This document shows, piece after piece, positions 8,671 through 18,156 of a stretch of 64,000 nucleotides of DNA. The translations under genes and the position numbers were made by a program. The stretch is from Flavobacteriales bacterium. Its GTDB lineage: Bacteria > Bacteroidota > Bacteroidia > NS11-12g > UBA9320. Every line of letters begins with the position of its first letter. Position 1 is the stretch's first letter. The stretch is taken from the NCBI GenBank assembly GCA_020635455.1, contig JACJZT010000002.1, positions 372,001 through 436,000 on the forward strand. Direction: 5' to 3'. The notes under the pieces are model-generated. The model saw only the letters and a list, made by a program, of their open reading frames with translations, was not told where the DNA came from and did no database searches.

Positions 8671-9160
8671 TTACAGATCTTAAATATTTTACGGTTGATG
8701 GTGCCACACCAAAATGTTCGGGCAACTCAATGGATGGAAAATCCGACTGAACGGAGATTTTTATGATCGCCATATGGTGTAAGGCGTGTTCAATGTTGTA
8801 GGCAAGTTCTCTTTCAAAACTTGTTGGAATGGTTTGAGACCGGTCGCCATTTTGATAACTCAGCAAAAGATCTTTGGCAGAGACCGAATTGATCTTTGAA
8901 TTAATGTATTCAATAAAGGTTATGGCTTCCTGACCGTTTTGTTCAAGGATCATTTTCCGCTCTCTGGAATCATAATCAACCACACCGGTATCTGTGCCTT
9001 TAAGTAAACATTCATAAAACTCCAGAATATGACGAACATGCTGTCCGATGGAATTATTAGACAATAATGGAAGTTTTTTAGAATAACTCAGGTCATTCAA
9101 TTGCTGAACTACCCTTTTTAGTTCATACAGCAATTCTTCGGAAAGTGAAACAACAAGCAT
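8657..9160 (-). CDS. DinB-like (YfiT/DinB superfamily) protein
   Basis: This is a four-helix protein of the DinB/YfiT metalloprotein superfamily. Members often act as thiol-dependent S-transferases (bacillithiol, mycothiol) or have unknown roles. From the Met at 9160 it has 167 residues. The probable metal-binding histidines lie in SIGQHVRHILEF (helix 2) and in EHALHHMAIIKI (helix 4), the positions where the family places its His triad. The upstream in-frame Met at 9214 would add an unlikely tail and is rejected. It is the first gene of the DinB-NRDE-ATP-grasp-VWA cluster. The substrate is unknown. Confidence 0.75.
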   Translation of the reverse strand: MLVVSLSEELLYELKRVVQQLNDLSYSKKLPLLSNNSIGQHVRHILEFYECLLKGTDTGVVDYDSRERKMILEQNGQEAITFIEYINSKINSVSAKDLLLSYQNGDRSQTIPTSFERELAYNIEHALHHMAIIKISVQSDFPSIELPEHFGVAPSTVKYLRSVNVHG

Positions 9161-9263
9161 AATTAACGGGTAACAAAAGTATGTAAATCTTTCTAAATTT
9201 GGTCTAAATGTCACAAATCTATTTTAACAAGGGTGTTTGTTTAACAATACGTTAAGAAACCAT

Positions 9264-9271
9264 TATTTTTG
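9264..9271 (+). promoter_or_regulatory. Candidate -7 box of the VCBS protein gene
   Basis: TATTTTTG matches TAnnTTTG and lies 8 nt before the ATG at 9280. An upstream TTTG at 9236-9239 is 24 nt away, longer than usual. If used, the mRNA would have almost no leader. Confidence 0.35.
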
Positions 9272-9279
9272 TTCGTATC

Positions 9280-11187
9280 ATGAGGAAAATAAGCACCCTA
9301 TTTTATATTCTGTTTATTTCATTTTCAGCCTTTTCGCAAGATGCGAATTGGTTTTCTGAAATAACGGATATGGTTGGCCTTACCAACGAACGTATGCAAA
9401 AAGCCTACGTGGTGGATGTAAATGGCGACCAGTATCAGGATCTTGTTACCATAACCGGTGTTGATTATTTTAACAATCGGGTAGCTATGAAGCTCTTTAT
9501 AAATGAGGCAGATAAGGATTGGGGGCACAGAAAATTTGTCGACTACACAGAATGGTCCGGAATTAACAGCAACGTTGACCCTAAGGATACCGGACGACAA
9601 ACCACCATAGCTGCTTTTGCAGATGTTGACAACGACGGTGATGTTGACATGGTGACGGCCCATTACTTTCACCGCATTGAAAATTACACGGATGTGGGAG
9701 ATCGTTGTCAGGTGCTGCTGAACGATGGCAAAGGAAAGTTTACGGTAAAAGTAAATAATGGGCTTGATAAACTTGGTCTTACCAATACGCAAGGACTGAG
9801 TTTTCTTGATTATGACCTTGACGGGAACATCGATCTATTCATAGGAAACTGGTTCAGCGATTATACCAACAATCAGGTACAGGACGATATACTTATGCGA
9901 GGCAATGGTGATGGAACTTTCACAAACGTAACCGAACTGACCAATCTGAACAAGCCCGGAAAAGAACCCCTTTACGGCAGCAGTGCCGGAGACTGGAATA
10001 ACGATGGCTGGACCGATATATTTTCAGCTTCCTACTGCAGAACCGGAGGCAGCTTGTGGAAAAATACTGCAGATGGAAATTTTATTAATGTTGCTTCAGA
10101 AGTTGGATACAACAGCCAGTTGCTCAAAGGTGATAACGGTCAGGCATTATGCCATTGGGCGGCTATGCCCTGCGATTACGATAACGATGGTGATTTCGAT
10201 TTTTATTTTGCTTTGGTTCACGGAGGCAATAATGCCAATGAAGGCCGTTCCACTATTGTTGAGAATAAAGGACCTGACAGCAATTATGTACTTAGATGGA
10301 ACATGGACCTCACTCCCCGAAAACCACCCTTTGCAGGCCACATTGCTACCTACGATGCGAATTGGTTTGATATGGATAACGATGGCTTGACCGATCTCAG
10401 TAATGCAGATGGAACCTATGCAGGTGGTGGAAACGGTAGAATTTATATGTTTCATCAAAATACTGACCATACCTTTACAGACATAAACAAGGAACTTGGA
10501 TTTACCGGGATTAAATACAATACAATGAGCATAACAAGGCCTTTTGACTACGACAACGACGGGGATGAGGATCTTCTGATCTGGGGTGGAGGGAATAAAA
10601 GTTCTGATCACGTTCCAATATTTTTAAAAAATGAAATTGCCGACATGAACAACCATGTTATGGTAAACCTAAAACCTGCCATAGGTACCAATGGTTCGTG
10701 CATTGGTGCAAGGGTTGAAGTACATTCAGGCACACTGGTTAAAACCAAAGAAGTATATGCCGGACAGGGTAACGCAGCCGGGCAATCACAGTTCAAACTG
10801 GTTTTTGGACTGGGCCAGCTTACCACAATTGATTCGATCGTTGTTTACTTTCCCAATAAAAAACACAATCGTGTGGTTCTCAAAAATCCGGAGGTAAACC
10901 AAACCCATCTGATCTATGAGTATATCAATGCACTTCCTCTTGCAGATATTATTTTGTTTCCAAACCCTGCAAAGAACCAGACCAAAGTAGCATTTCCGGA
11001 AAACCTTTCAGGACCTTTGGAAATAAGCGTGCACGACCTAAGCGGAAAAAAATTATTTCAAAATTCGGTGAGCACCTATCACAAATACATACCAATTGAC
11101 TTATCAGCTTTCTCACCCGGGTGCTATATTGTGCAGTTACGAGATACATCGAACAATACGTATACCAAAAGATTACTCGTAGAATAA
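9280..11187 (+). CDS. Secreted VCBS/FG-GAP repeat protein with ASPIC-UnbV and type IX sorting domains
   Basis: This extracellular protein of 635 residues is predicted to be surface-bound or released. A signal peptide (residues 1-19, ending FSAFSQ) is followed by at least six FG-GAP/VCBS calcium-binding loops of DxDxDGxxD type (for example DVDNDGDVDM, DYDLDGNIDL, DWNNDGWTDI, DYDNDGDFDF, DMDNDGLTDL, DYDNDGDEDL), expected to build a beta propeller. An ASPIC/UnbV-like module (about residues 455-545; IGARVEVHSG and VFGLGQ) follows, then a C-terminal type IX sorting domain from about 555 with FPNPAKNQTKV, GPLEISVHDLSGK and the end TYTKRLLVE. It is monocistronic. The ligand is unknown; adhesion or polysaccharide binding is an inference from the family. 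Confidence 0.9.
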   Translation: MRKISTLFYILFISFSAFSQDANWFSEITDMVGLTNERMQKAYVVDVNGDQYQDLVTITGVDYFNNRVAMKLFINEADKDWGHRKFVDYTEWSGINSNVDPKDTGRQTTIAAFADVDNDGDVDMVTAHYFHRIENYTDVGDRCQVLLNDGKGKFTVKVNNGLDKLGLTNTQGLSFLDYDLDGNIDLFIGNWFSDYTNNQVQDDILMRGNGDGTFTNVTELTNLNKPGKEPLYGSSAGDWNNDGWTDIFSASYCRTGGSLWKNTADGNFINVASEVGYNSQLLKGDNGQALCHWAAMPCDYDNDGDFDFYFALVHGGNNANEGRSTIVENKGPDSNYVLRWNMDLTPRKPPFAGHIATYDANWFDMDNDGLTDLSNADGTYAGGGNGRIYMFHQNTDHTFTDINKELGFTGIKYNTMSITRPFDYDNDGDEDLLIWGGGNKSSDHVPIFLKNEIADMNNHVMVNLKPAIGTNGSCIGARVEVHSGTLVKTKEVYAGQGNAAGQSQFKLVFGLGQLTTIDSIVVYFPNKKHNRVVLKNPEVNQTHLIYEYINALPLADIILFPNPAKNQTKVAFPENLSGPLEISVHDLSGKKLFQNSVSTYHKYIPIDLSAFSPGCYIVQLRDTSNNTYTKRLLVE

Positions 11188-11274
11188 TTTTCTATAATGT
11201 CTGCTAAAGAATGCCTGTGTTAAGTGTTTTTAAATTGCATCCAAAAAGTTTAAGACATAATAAAATCTAGCCTT

Positions 11275-11997
11275 TTGGATATTAATTATTTGTTTCTTAT
11301 CCTTGCATTGATCGCTGAAATCCTTGGAACCGTAGGAGGGTTCGGGTCATCAGTTTTCTTCGTACCCATAGGCAATTTGTACTTCGATTATCATTCGGTA
11401 TTGGGTTTAACGGCCTTATTTCATTTGTCGAGCAATATCAGCAAGATCCTTTTATTTAAATCCGGTCTCGACAAAAGACTTTTGATCAGTATAGGTATCC
11501 CTTCGGTAGTTTTTGTCATACTGGGCGGGATTCTTTCAAGATACATCAACTCATTGCTTCTGGAACTTTTTTTGGGTTTATTCCTGATCTTAATAAGTTC
11601 ATTTTTTCTGATAAAGAAAAATTACAAGATAAAGGCAAATTCAGCGAATGCCGTGACCGGTGGAATATTATCGGGTTTTTCAGCAGGTTTATTAGGAACC
11701 GGGGGGGCGATCCGTGGTTTGACCATGGCTGCCTTTAACCTGGAAAAAGATATATTTATAGCGACATCTGCTTTCATCGACTTTGTAATCGATTTTTCAC
11801 GAACTTTTGTCTATTACCGGAATGGGTACATGCATAAACATGATATGATATACATTCCTTTTTTAGTTCTAATAGGAATCACAGGAACTTATTTGGGAAA
11901 GAAGATCTTAACCAAAATACCTCAGGAAAAATTTCGGATCATATCTCTTATTCTCATTTTTGCAATAGGCCTTTTTTCCTTAATCAATCTATGGTAA
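11275..11997 (+). CDS. TSUP (TauE/SafE) family permease
   Basis: TSUP permeases export or import small sulfur-containing or organic anions such as sulfite, sulfoacetate or sulfonates across the inner membrane. The 240-residue protein has the two-repeat architecture: the first repeat carries GTVGGFGSSVFFVPIGNL and the second AVTGGILSGFSAGLLGTGGAIRG, each followed by three hydrophobic helices. It begins with TTG at 11275. An in-frame stop lies 24 bp upstream and no ATG occurs before the conserved first helix, so the rare start is needed. No sulfur metabolism gene is adjacent, so the substrate is not indicated. Confidence 0.85.
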   Translation: MDINYLFLILALIAEILGTVGGFGSSVFFVPIGNLYFDYHSVLGLTALFHLSSNISKILLFKSGLDKRLLISIGIPSVVFVILGGILSRYINSLLLELFLGLFLILISSFFLIKKNYKIKANSANAVTGGILSGFSAGLLGTGGAIRGLTMAAFNLEKDIFIATSAFIDFVIDFSRTFVYYRNGYMHKHDMIYIPFLVLIGITGTYLGKKILTKIPQEKFRIISLILIFAIGLFSLINLW

Positions 11998-12038
11998 AAT
12001 TACATCTTTAATTTATAATTTTTCCCGGACAGGCTTGA

Positions 12039-12053
12039 TATAAACGTTTAATT
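12039..12053 (+). promoter_or_regulatory. Palindrome-containing 15-mer, copy 2 of 3
   Basis: This is identical to the copies at 1029-1043 and 32149-32163 (TATAAACGTTTAATT). It lies in the 273-bp gap upstream of the TPR-cyclase gene, 218 bp before its ATG. No promoter consensus or small ORF is otherwise evident in that gap. Confidence 0.35.
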
Positions 12054-12270
12054 AAAAGGTAATTTCAAGAGTTGTTTGTAAGTAAACAATGACAATGTCC
12101 TTCAAGAGAAAGCAAAACGTATTTCTACCTATTCGTAATCTTCAATTACTTTGAGAGCAAATTTGTTTGCTGAGGTCGGTCGAAACCATTCATTTGTTTT
12201 GGCTAATTTTTAAAAGAATTTTCCTTAATTCGAATATCGGACCGGATAAACAAAAAATCTAAATTGTTTC

Positions 12271-14043
12271 ATGGAATTATTCATTCAATTAGAAAAGAAT
12301 TTTAAAGAGATAGTCAAAGGCAAAGCAGAGCCTACAATAGGTTTTTATGAATTACTTTGGGTTAATTACACCGGGTTTGCACGTTACGGCAAAACAAAGG
12401 ATCTCTTGGATGAAATTTTCAAATGGTCTGAAGCAAACCGGAGTAAACATCCTGATTTTTTTGCCTGGATTACTTTAACCATAGGGTCTGTTCTTTTTTT
12501 GACCGATGATTTCGAACAATCGAAAAAATACCTCAATGATGCGGCTGTCCTGTTTAAGGAAATGCAAGACGAGGAAAGCATTGCTGCCTGCAATGTAGTA
12601 ATGGGTTTTCTGTATCGTTCAACCGGAGAAACAGACCTTGCAATGCGTTATGGTTTATATGCATTAGATATGCTGGAAAATACAGACAGGTATAAGGTGT
12701 ATCTGATCATGTGTTATTATTGGCTGGGGGGAGTTTATATGGAGAACGGACACTACGATAATGCCTTAAAAATGTTTGAAAGTGCATTAAACCTCGATTA
12801 TCCATTGGGAATTCAACATTTTTCTGCCCGTTTGGTCAATGCAATTGGTGGCGTTTATATGAAGCAGGGAAAACATGAGCTTGCATTGATGAACTTAAAT
12901 AAAGCTCTCGAATTAAGCAATTCTGAAACAGAATCTACCTTTATTGCTAGGGGATTAACGGATCTTGGCGACTATTATTTAGCAATGGAAAATTATGTAA
13001 AAGCAATTGAGTACAATAAACAAGCGCTTGAAATTCGGGTACATTCCAATATTCGAAACGGAAGCATAACCAATTATATCAACCTTGGCGAAATTTATTT
13101 AAAAAAAGGCGAAGGTGAAAAGGCATTAAACGTTTTGCTTGAGTGTCTTCCAATTGCAGAAGATATCCATGTAAAACCTAAATTGTACCAAATCCATCAA
13201 AAACTTAGTGAAGTATATATGCTACTTGGAAACACAGGCGATAGTTTTAAACATTTCAGGATTTTTCACGAAACTTTCGAAGCCGTTAATAACGACGATA
13301 TTGAGAATAAAGTAAAAAATCAGCTTGCTCTTTACAAAGCTGAACAAACAAGAAAGGAAAATATCATCATAAAGGCCCAAAAAGAAGAAATTGAGAAAGA
13401 AAAACAAAGAAGCGATGACCTTCTTAGAAATATTTTACCGGATGAGATCGCTCAGGAATTAAAAACCAATGGTTCTGCCAAAGCCCGATACTACGATGAA
13501 GTAACCGTTTTATTTACCGACTTCAAAGATTTTACCAAAATATCCGAAAAAATGACCCCGGATGAACTGGTTAAAGAAATAGATGAGTGTTTTAAAGGTT
13601 TTGATGAGATCGTTGAACAATTCGACCTTGAAAAAATAAAGACGATTGGAGATAGTTATATGTGTGTATCCGGTTTGCCAATAACAAATCCTGAACATGC
13701 CCTGAAAGCAGTTCATTGCGCCCTTAAGATCAGGGATTTTATGGATAAAAGATCCGGATCCGATTCCCGATCAGGTAAACCGGTGTTTAACATACGTATC
13801 GGGTTGCACAGTGGTCCGGTTGTTGCAGGTGTGGTGGGATTCAAAAAATTTGCCTTCGATATTTGGGGAGATACCGTAAATACTGCAAGCCGGATGGAAA
13901 GCAGTGGAGAAGCCGGCAAGGTAAACATCAGCAATGCTACCTACGAATTGATCAAACATCATTTCAACTGCATCCAAAGAGGAAGGATTGAGGCAAAAAG
14001 CAAAGGTCTTGTTGAAATGTATTTTGTTGAGGAAGAAATTTGA
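12271..14043 (+). CDS. TPR-containing class III adenylate cyclase
   Basis: This soluble signalling enzyme is predicted to make cAMP. Residues 1-340 are helical TPR repeats (for example AMRYGLYALDML, YDNALKMFESALNL, HELALMNLNKALELS, YVKAIEYNKQALEI). A charged coiled coil (about 345-395, ending LLRNILPDEIAQEL) leads into the cyclase domain at about 405-590. Metal ligands are the Asp of LFTDFKDF and the later Asp in KTIGDSYM. The purine-specifying pair is Lys in EKIKTIGD and Asp in FDIWGDTVN, the adenylate (not guanylate) combination. The transition-state Asn and Arg are in TVNTASRME. The TPR part probably senses a protein partner. The next gene, 144 bp downstream on the same strand, encodes an unknown membrane protein. 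Confidence 0.88.
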   Translation: MELFIQLEKNFKEIVKGKAEPTIGFYELLWVNYTGFARYGKTKDLLDEIFKWSEANRSKHPDFFAWITLTIGSVLFLTDDFEQSKKYLNDAAVLFKEMQDEESIAACNVVMGFLYRSTGETDLAMRYGLYALDMLENTDRYKVYLIMCYYWLGGVYMENGHYDNALKMFESALNLDYPLGIQHFSARLVNAIGGVYMKQGKHELALMNLNKALELSNSETESTFIARGLTDLGDYYLAMENYVKAIEYNKQALEIRVHSNIRNGSITNYINLGEIYLKKGEGEKALNVLLECLPIAEDIHVKPKLYQIHQKLSEVYMLLGNTGDSFKHFRIFHETFEAVNNDDIENKVKNQLALYKAEQTRKENIIIKAQKEEIEKEKQRSDDLLRNILPDEIAQELKTNGSAKARYYDEVTVLFTDFKDFTKISEKMTPDELVKEIDECFKGFDEIVEQFDLEKIKTIGDSYMCVSGLPITNPEHALKAVHCALKIRDFMDKRSGSDSRSGKPVFNIRIGLHSGPVVAGVVGFKKFAFDIWGDTVNTASRMESSGEAGKVNISNATYELIKHHFNCIQRGRIEAKSKGLVEMYFVEEEI

Positions 14044-14187
14044 TCCGCGTTTATAAACGAATTTTCTTTAGTAATTTAGAAAAAATAAAACTCTTAAGAA
14101 TTACGACATAGAATGAGGTCTTTAGTGTATATCTACATGAACTCAGATTAGAATTTTTTCACCTTTTACAGAAGATACTTATACCTC

Positions 14188-15840
14188 ATGAACATACCTG
14201 AAAACCTAATGGCATCGGCCGTAATGATTTTATTCTTTTTTTCTATCCTTATGGCAGTACCTCTGGCATATTTTCTAGTTAAAAGGTACAAAAAGGCCAT
14301 TGTTGATGGAATGAGCAAAAATACCGGAATAAAAATCATTGATCCTGAACACGATAGAAGATTTAACAGAACAGGATTGAAAATTGAAACAGTGGATCTG
14401 GATTCTGTTCCCTTAAAGAATACTAAATTATTTTATCATTTAAAGGAAACACTTGGGTCACATTTAATCGGCTATTTTATTTCTTGCCTGGTTTTTGCCA
14501 TTTACATTGGGATAGTTTTTTTCATAAATGCAAACCTCAGTGGAACCTTAACGTTCTTGTTTGTGGTCTTAATCTTTCTTTTTCCGCTTGTTCCGGTCTC
14601 GTTTATTTTAATTGCAAGAAGCAAATTAGACAGGTATATTCTGATTGGTCTCTATGGTTTCATTTTTATCGTTTCAATTTATATTGTCGATGGTATTTCA
14701 AACAATCCGGAATCAAATTTTGATGGATTAATGAAGGCTTTTATGATTTACAATACTGTTCCAACTGCAGGAATCTTTTTGCTTAGGCTGGAAAAAATAA
14801 AATCCATTGGAATGTTTGTATTCTCTTTTGTGGTAGTCGCCCTCACCGGACCGGTATTTCTATTTAGCTATCTTATAGGCCACCCGGATTCAAGTGAAAC
14901 TCTCAGCAAGCTATTTATTGAAATGGGCCTTGGAGTATATGAAACGCTTGCTGCGTGGATAATTCTGCCATTGATAATGGCTTCCATTATAGGCTGGTTA
15001 TGTTTAAAAGCCATCAGAAATCTTTACATTCAAAAAAAGATCAATGAAATGCAATTGCTTGCAGATGGTATCATGATTATTTTTAACCTCTGCTATTCAT
15101 CGTTTTTCTTTATCGCTGATGTTAAATTTGGTTTAATTTCATTACTGGCTTTTCCTTTTTACAAAATGTCCAATTACCTGTGGTTCGGCTATATTGGTAA
15201 AAGGAGAATCGCCAATCCGTCACCTACTTTGCTGATCTTAAGAGTTTTTAACCTTGGAGTAAAAGGAAAAAGTCTTTTTGAAATGGTTTTCAAACACTGG
15301 AGATATGCAGGGAGCGTTCAGCTAATTACGGGTCCTGATTTAGCTGCCACAACACTTGAACCCCATGAATTTATGGAATTCATAACCGGTAACCTGAAAA
15401 ATTCTTTTTGCAATGATACCGAAAGTTTGGATCAAAAATTAGATGCAATGGATCATGAACCGGATAAAGATGGCACACATCGTGTGAATGAAATGATGTG
15501 CAGAAACGACACCTGGAAAAGCGTTCTTAAATCACTTACAATGAATTCAGATCTGGTATTGATGGACCTCAGATCGTTTTCAGAAAAATTTAAAGGTTGC
15601 CGTTACGAAATAGATGCACTGATCAACATGATATCGATGGACCGGGTGTTTTTTATTGTTAATGGTGAAACGGATTTAAACTATTGCAATTCCATTTTTG
15701 AACAATCGTATCAATACGCCGGTATAGGATCACCGAATGCTAATGATTCTGTAACCATTAAATTGTTTTACATGAAGTCGGGAAAAAATAAAGAAGTATT
15801 TAAATTGCTTGACATACTATGTTCAAAAATTTCTAACTAA
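14188..15840 (+). CDS. Polytopic membrane protein with conserved cytoplasmic domain, function unknown
   Basis: I cannot name this family. Residues 1-335 contain eight or nine predicted TM helices with a soluble insert after the first (about residues 30-90). From about residue 348 a compact soluble domain begins with LLILRVFNLG, followed by HWRYAGSVQLITGPDLA, HRVNEMMCRNDTW, SDLVLMDLRSF and GCRYEIDALI, and then a final strand FFIVNGETD. This alternating strand-helix order is Rossmann-like. The DLVLMDLRSF...GCRYEI segment resembles the place where TIR domains carry a strand, a loop with Ser and Cys, and the catalytic Glu. That likeness is my inference. It follows the TPR-cyclase by 144 bp on the same strand, suggesting a functional pair. 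It converges with pyrG. Confidence 0.6.
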   Translation: MNIPENLMASAVMILFFFSILMAVPLAYFLVKRYKKAIVDGMSKNTGIKIIDPEHDRRFNRTGLKIETVDLDSVPLKNTKLFYHLKETLGSHLIGYFISCLVFAIYIGIVFFINANLSGTLTFLFVVLIFLFPLVPVSFILIARSKLDRYILIGLYGFIFIVSIYIVDGISNNPESNFDGLMKAFMIYNTVPTAGIFLLRLEKIKSIGMFVFSFVVVALTGPVFLFSYLIGHPDSSETLSKLFIEMGLGVYETLAAWIILPLIMASIIGWLCLKAIRNLYIQKKINEMQLLADGIMIIFNLCYSSFFFIADVKFGLISLLAFPFYKMSNYLWFGYIGKRRIANPSPTLLILRVFNLGVKGKSLFEMVFKHWRYAGSVQLITGPDLAATTLEPHEFMEFITGNLKNSFCNDTESLDQKLDAMDHEPDKDGTHRVNEMMCRNDTWKSVLKSLTMNSDLVLMDLRSFSEKFKGCRYEIDALINMISMDRVFFIVNGETDLNYCNSIFEQSYQYAGIGSPNANDSVTIKLFYMKSGKNKEVFKLLDILCSKISN

Positions 15841-15863
15841 GCCATTAAAATACATCGTAAAAC

Positions 15864-17504
15864 TTATCTCATTTTCTTCAAATTTCTACTTTTGTCGTCT
15901 GCATAATCCATGCATGCTTTTACAAATTTAACGAACAAGGGATGTGGGCTTTCAACCGTGCTTTTAAGTTCGGGATGGAACTGAACACCTACAAACCACC
16001 GGTGTTTGGGTATTTCAACGATTTCAACAAGGTTGGTTTCAGGGTTTCGGCCGGCTGAGATCATACCGGATTTTTCAAAATCAGCAAGGTATTTATTGTT
16101 AAATTCAAAACGATGTCGGTGACGTTCCTTAATTTTGCTTTTCCCGTATGACTGGTAGGACCTCGTGCCTTTTTTCAAATCACAGGAATAGGCGCCCAAT
16201 CTCATGGTCCCTCCCTTGATCGAAACCTCTTTTTGATCTTCCATCAGGTCGATTACAAGATTTTTATTGCCGTTCTCTACTTCTGCGGTATGAGCATCCT
16301 TTAACTTAAGTACGTTGCGTGCGAATTCAATAACAGCCATTTGCATACCCAAACAAATTCCAAAGAAGGGTATGTCATTGGTTCGGATGTGTTTAATGGC
16401 TTCTATTTTTCCTTCAATTCCGCGACTTCCAAATCCGGGTGCAACCAAAACTCCGTCAAGGCCATCGAGTTTGCCCGAAACATTCTCGGGAGTTAAAGCC
16501 TCGCTGTGTATGGTCTTCACCACCACCTTGCAGTCGTTTTCGGCCCCTGCATGTATAAAGGCTTCATTGATCGATTTATAGGCATCCTGCAATTCAACGT
16601 ATTTACCAACCAGCCCAATGTGGATCTCGTTGGAGGGATGTTTCACCCTTAAGATAAAATCTTTCCAGTTTTCGAGACTCGGTTCAGATTTAACAGGCAA
16701 TTTCAATTTGCTCAAAGTAACTTTATCGAGCTTTTCCTTGAGCATCATTAGGGGCACATCGTAAATGGTTTCTGCATCAAGAGACTCAATTACCGCATTT
16801 TGATTTACATTGCAGAACAAGGCTATTTTTTTTCTGAGTTCTGTGTTCAATTTATGTTCCGTCCTGCAAACCAGTATGTCAGGTTGTACTCCCAATTCCT
16901 GTAACACCTTTACCGAATGCTGGGTTGGTTTTGTCTTTAATTCCTTTGCAGCGCTAAGATAAGGGATCAAGGTAAGATGTATGATGCAAACTGTGTCCTG
17001 TCCAAGTTCCCATCTTAATTGCCTCACGGTTTCAACATAGGGCAGAGATTCAATGTCCCCTACGGTTCCACCCAGTTCCGTAATTATGATGTCGTATTTA
17101 CCTGTTTCTTCCAGAAGAAGCATCCTGCGTTTTATTTCATTGGTAATGTGAGGTATTACCTGAACCGTTTTTCCCAGATACTCACCTCTTCGCTCATTTT
17201 CAATAACGGTTTGATAAATTCGGCCGGTAGTAACGTTATTGGCCTGTGAAGTGGAAATGTTCAAAAACCGCTCATAATGTCCAAGGTCCAGATCCGTTTC
17301 TGCTCCATCATCCGTAACGTAACATTCGCCATGTTCATAGGGATTCATGGTTCCCGGATCCACATTGATGTATGGATCGAATTTCTGAATGGTAACCGAA
17401 TAACCTCTTGCCTGTAATAATTTGGCCAGTGAAGCTGAAATGATTCCTTTTCCCAATGACGACGTCACGCCACCCGTAACAAATACAAATTTAGATTTTC
17501 GCAT
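15864..17504 (-). CDS. pyrG: CTP synthase
   Basis: PyrG aminates UTP to CTP using ATP and glutamine. The 546-residue enzyme has both expected parts. The N-terminal synthetase domain has the P-loop-like GGVTSSLGKGI at residues 11-21, GTMNPYEHGECYVTDDG and the ELGGTVGDIESLP block. The C-terminal class I glutamine amidotransferase begins near residue 300, with the nucleophile elbow GICLGMQ and the His-Glu pair in GVQFHPEL. No residue loss is seen. It is monocistronic, converging with the membrane protein gene on one side and lying 101 bp from the SpoU methyltransferase gene on the other. Confidence 0.97.
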   Translation of the reverse strand: MRKSKFVFVTGGVTSSLGKGIISASLAKLLQARGYSVTIQKFDPYINVDPGTMNPYEHGECYVTDDGAETDLDLGHYERFLNISTSQANNVTTGRIYQTVIENERRGEYLGKTVQVIPHITNEIKRRMLLLEETGKYDIIITELGGTVGDIESLPYVETVRQLRWELGQDTVCIIHLTLIPYLSAAKELKTKPTQHSVKVLQELGVQPDILVCRTEHKLNTELRKKIALFCNVNQNAVIESLDAETIYDVPLMMLKEKLDKVTLSKLKLPVKSEPSLENWKDFILRVKHPSNEIHIGLVGKYVELQDAYKSINEAFIHAGAENDCKVVVKTIHSEALTPENVSGKLDGLDGVLVAPGFGSRGIEGKIEAIKHIRTNDIPFFGICLGMQMAVIEFARNVLKLKDAHTAEVENGNKNLVIDLMEDQKEVSIKGGTMRLGAYSCDLKKGTRSYQSYGKSKIKERHRHRFEFNNKYLADFEKSGMISAGRNPETNLVEIVEIPKHRWFVGVQFHPELKSTVESPHPLFVKFVKACMDYADDKSRNLKKMR

Positions 17505-17605
17505 AATTTAAGGTGTTATTACCTCTGTGTACGGGATGCGAAGTTAAGTCAAATTAAGGTCTTAAAATTCAATCTTATCAAGATTGTATCAACAAGCGGT
17601 AAACA

Positions 17606-18151
17606 TTAAGGGCGGCGTTTTGCCAATCTTGTAAGTTCCCAAAGGGCAATACCGACACTTACGGCCACATTGAACGAATGTTTGGTACCATATTGCGGGA
17701 TTTCAAACAAGCGTTCACATTCTCCGATCGCCTCATCTCCTATCCCATCGATCTCATTTCCTATGATCAGAGCCAAAGGTTCATTGTCCCACGGATGTTT
17801 TCGGATATCCAAACTTTGATCTGTTTGCTCCAGGCCTGCTATGGTAAATCCTTTCGATTTCAGGTGCTGAATCACCTTGAGAATATCCTTTTCGTATTCC
17901 CACAGCACAGAATTTTCTGCACCTAAAGAGGTCTTGTGAATGTCTCGGTGAGGAGGTGTACCCGTGATACCGCATAAATAAACCTTTCCTATTCCCATGC
18001 AATCGCATGTTCTGAATACCGAACCAACGTTATTAAGACTTCGAATGTTGTCGAGAATTACTACCAGAGGTAATTTTTCGGAATCCTTAAACTTATCAAC
18101 CGATAGCCTATTTAGCTCTATATTTTTTAATTTGCGGGCTGATTTTTCCAT
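17606..18151 (-). CDS. SpoU/TrmH-family RNA 2'-O-methyltransferase
   Basis: This predicted SAM-dependent 2'-O-methyltransferase acts on tRNA or rRNA and has the SPOUT knot fold. From the ATG at 18151 it has 181 residues with all three SpoU motifs: NVGSVFRTCD (motif 1, with the catalytic Arg), ALIIGNEIDGIGDE (motif 2), and IPQYGTKHSFNVAVSVGIALWE (motif 3, with HSFNV where SLNVS is more usual). No RNA-binding extension is present, so it resembles the minimal TrmL/TrmH-like enzymes; the target nucleotide cannot be assigned. Its ATG is only 5 bp from the mutS start on the opposite strand, so its promoter must lie inside mutS. Confidence 0.85.
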   Translation of the reverse strand: MEKSARKLKNIELNRLSVDKFKDSEKLPLVVILDNIRSLNNVGSVFRTCDCMGIGKVYLCGITGTPPHRDIHKTSLGAENSVLWEYEKDILKVIQHLKSKGFTIAGLEQTDQSLDIRKHPWDNEPLALIIGNEIDGIGDEAIGECERLFEIPQYGTKHSFNVAVSVGIALWELTRLAKRRP

Positions 18152-18156
18152 ACCAA

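Noticed and set aside
10147..10611. 154-codon antisense ORF over the VCBS protein gene
   Set aside because: Its Ile/Val-rich sequence is the reverse reading of the DxDNDG repeats; no start context or family.
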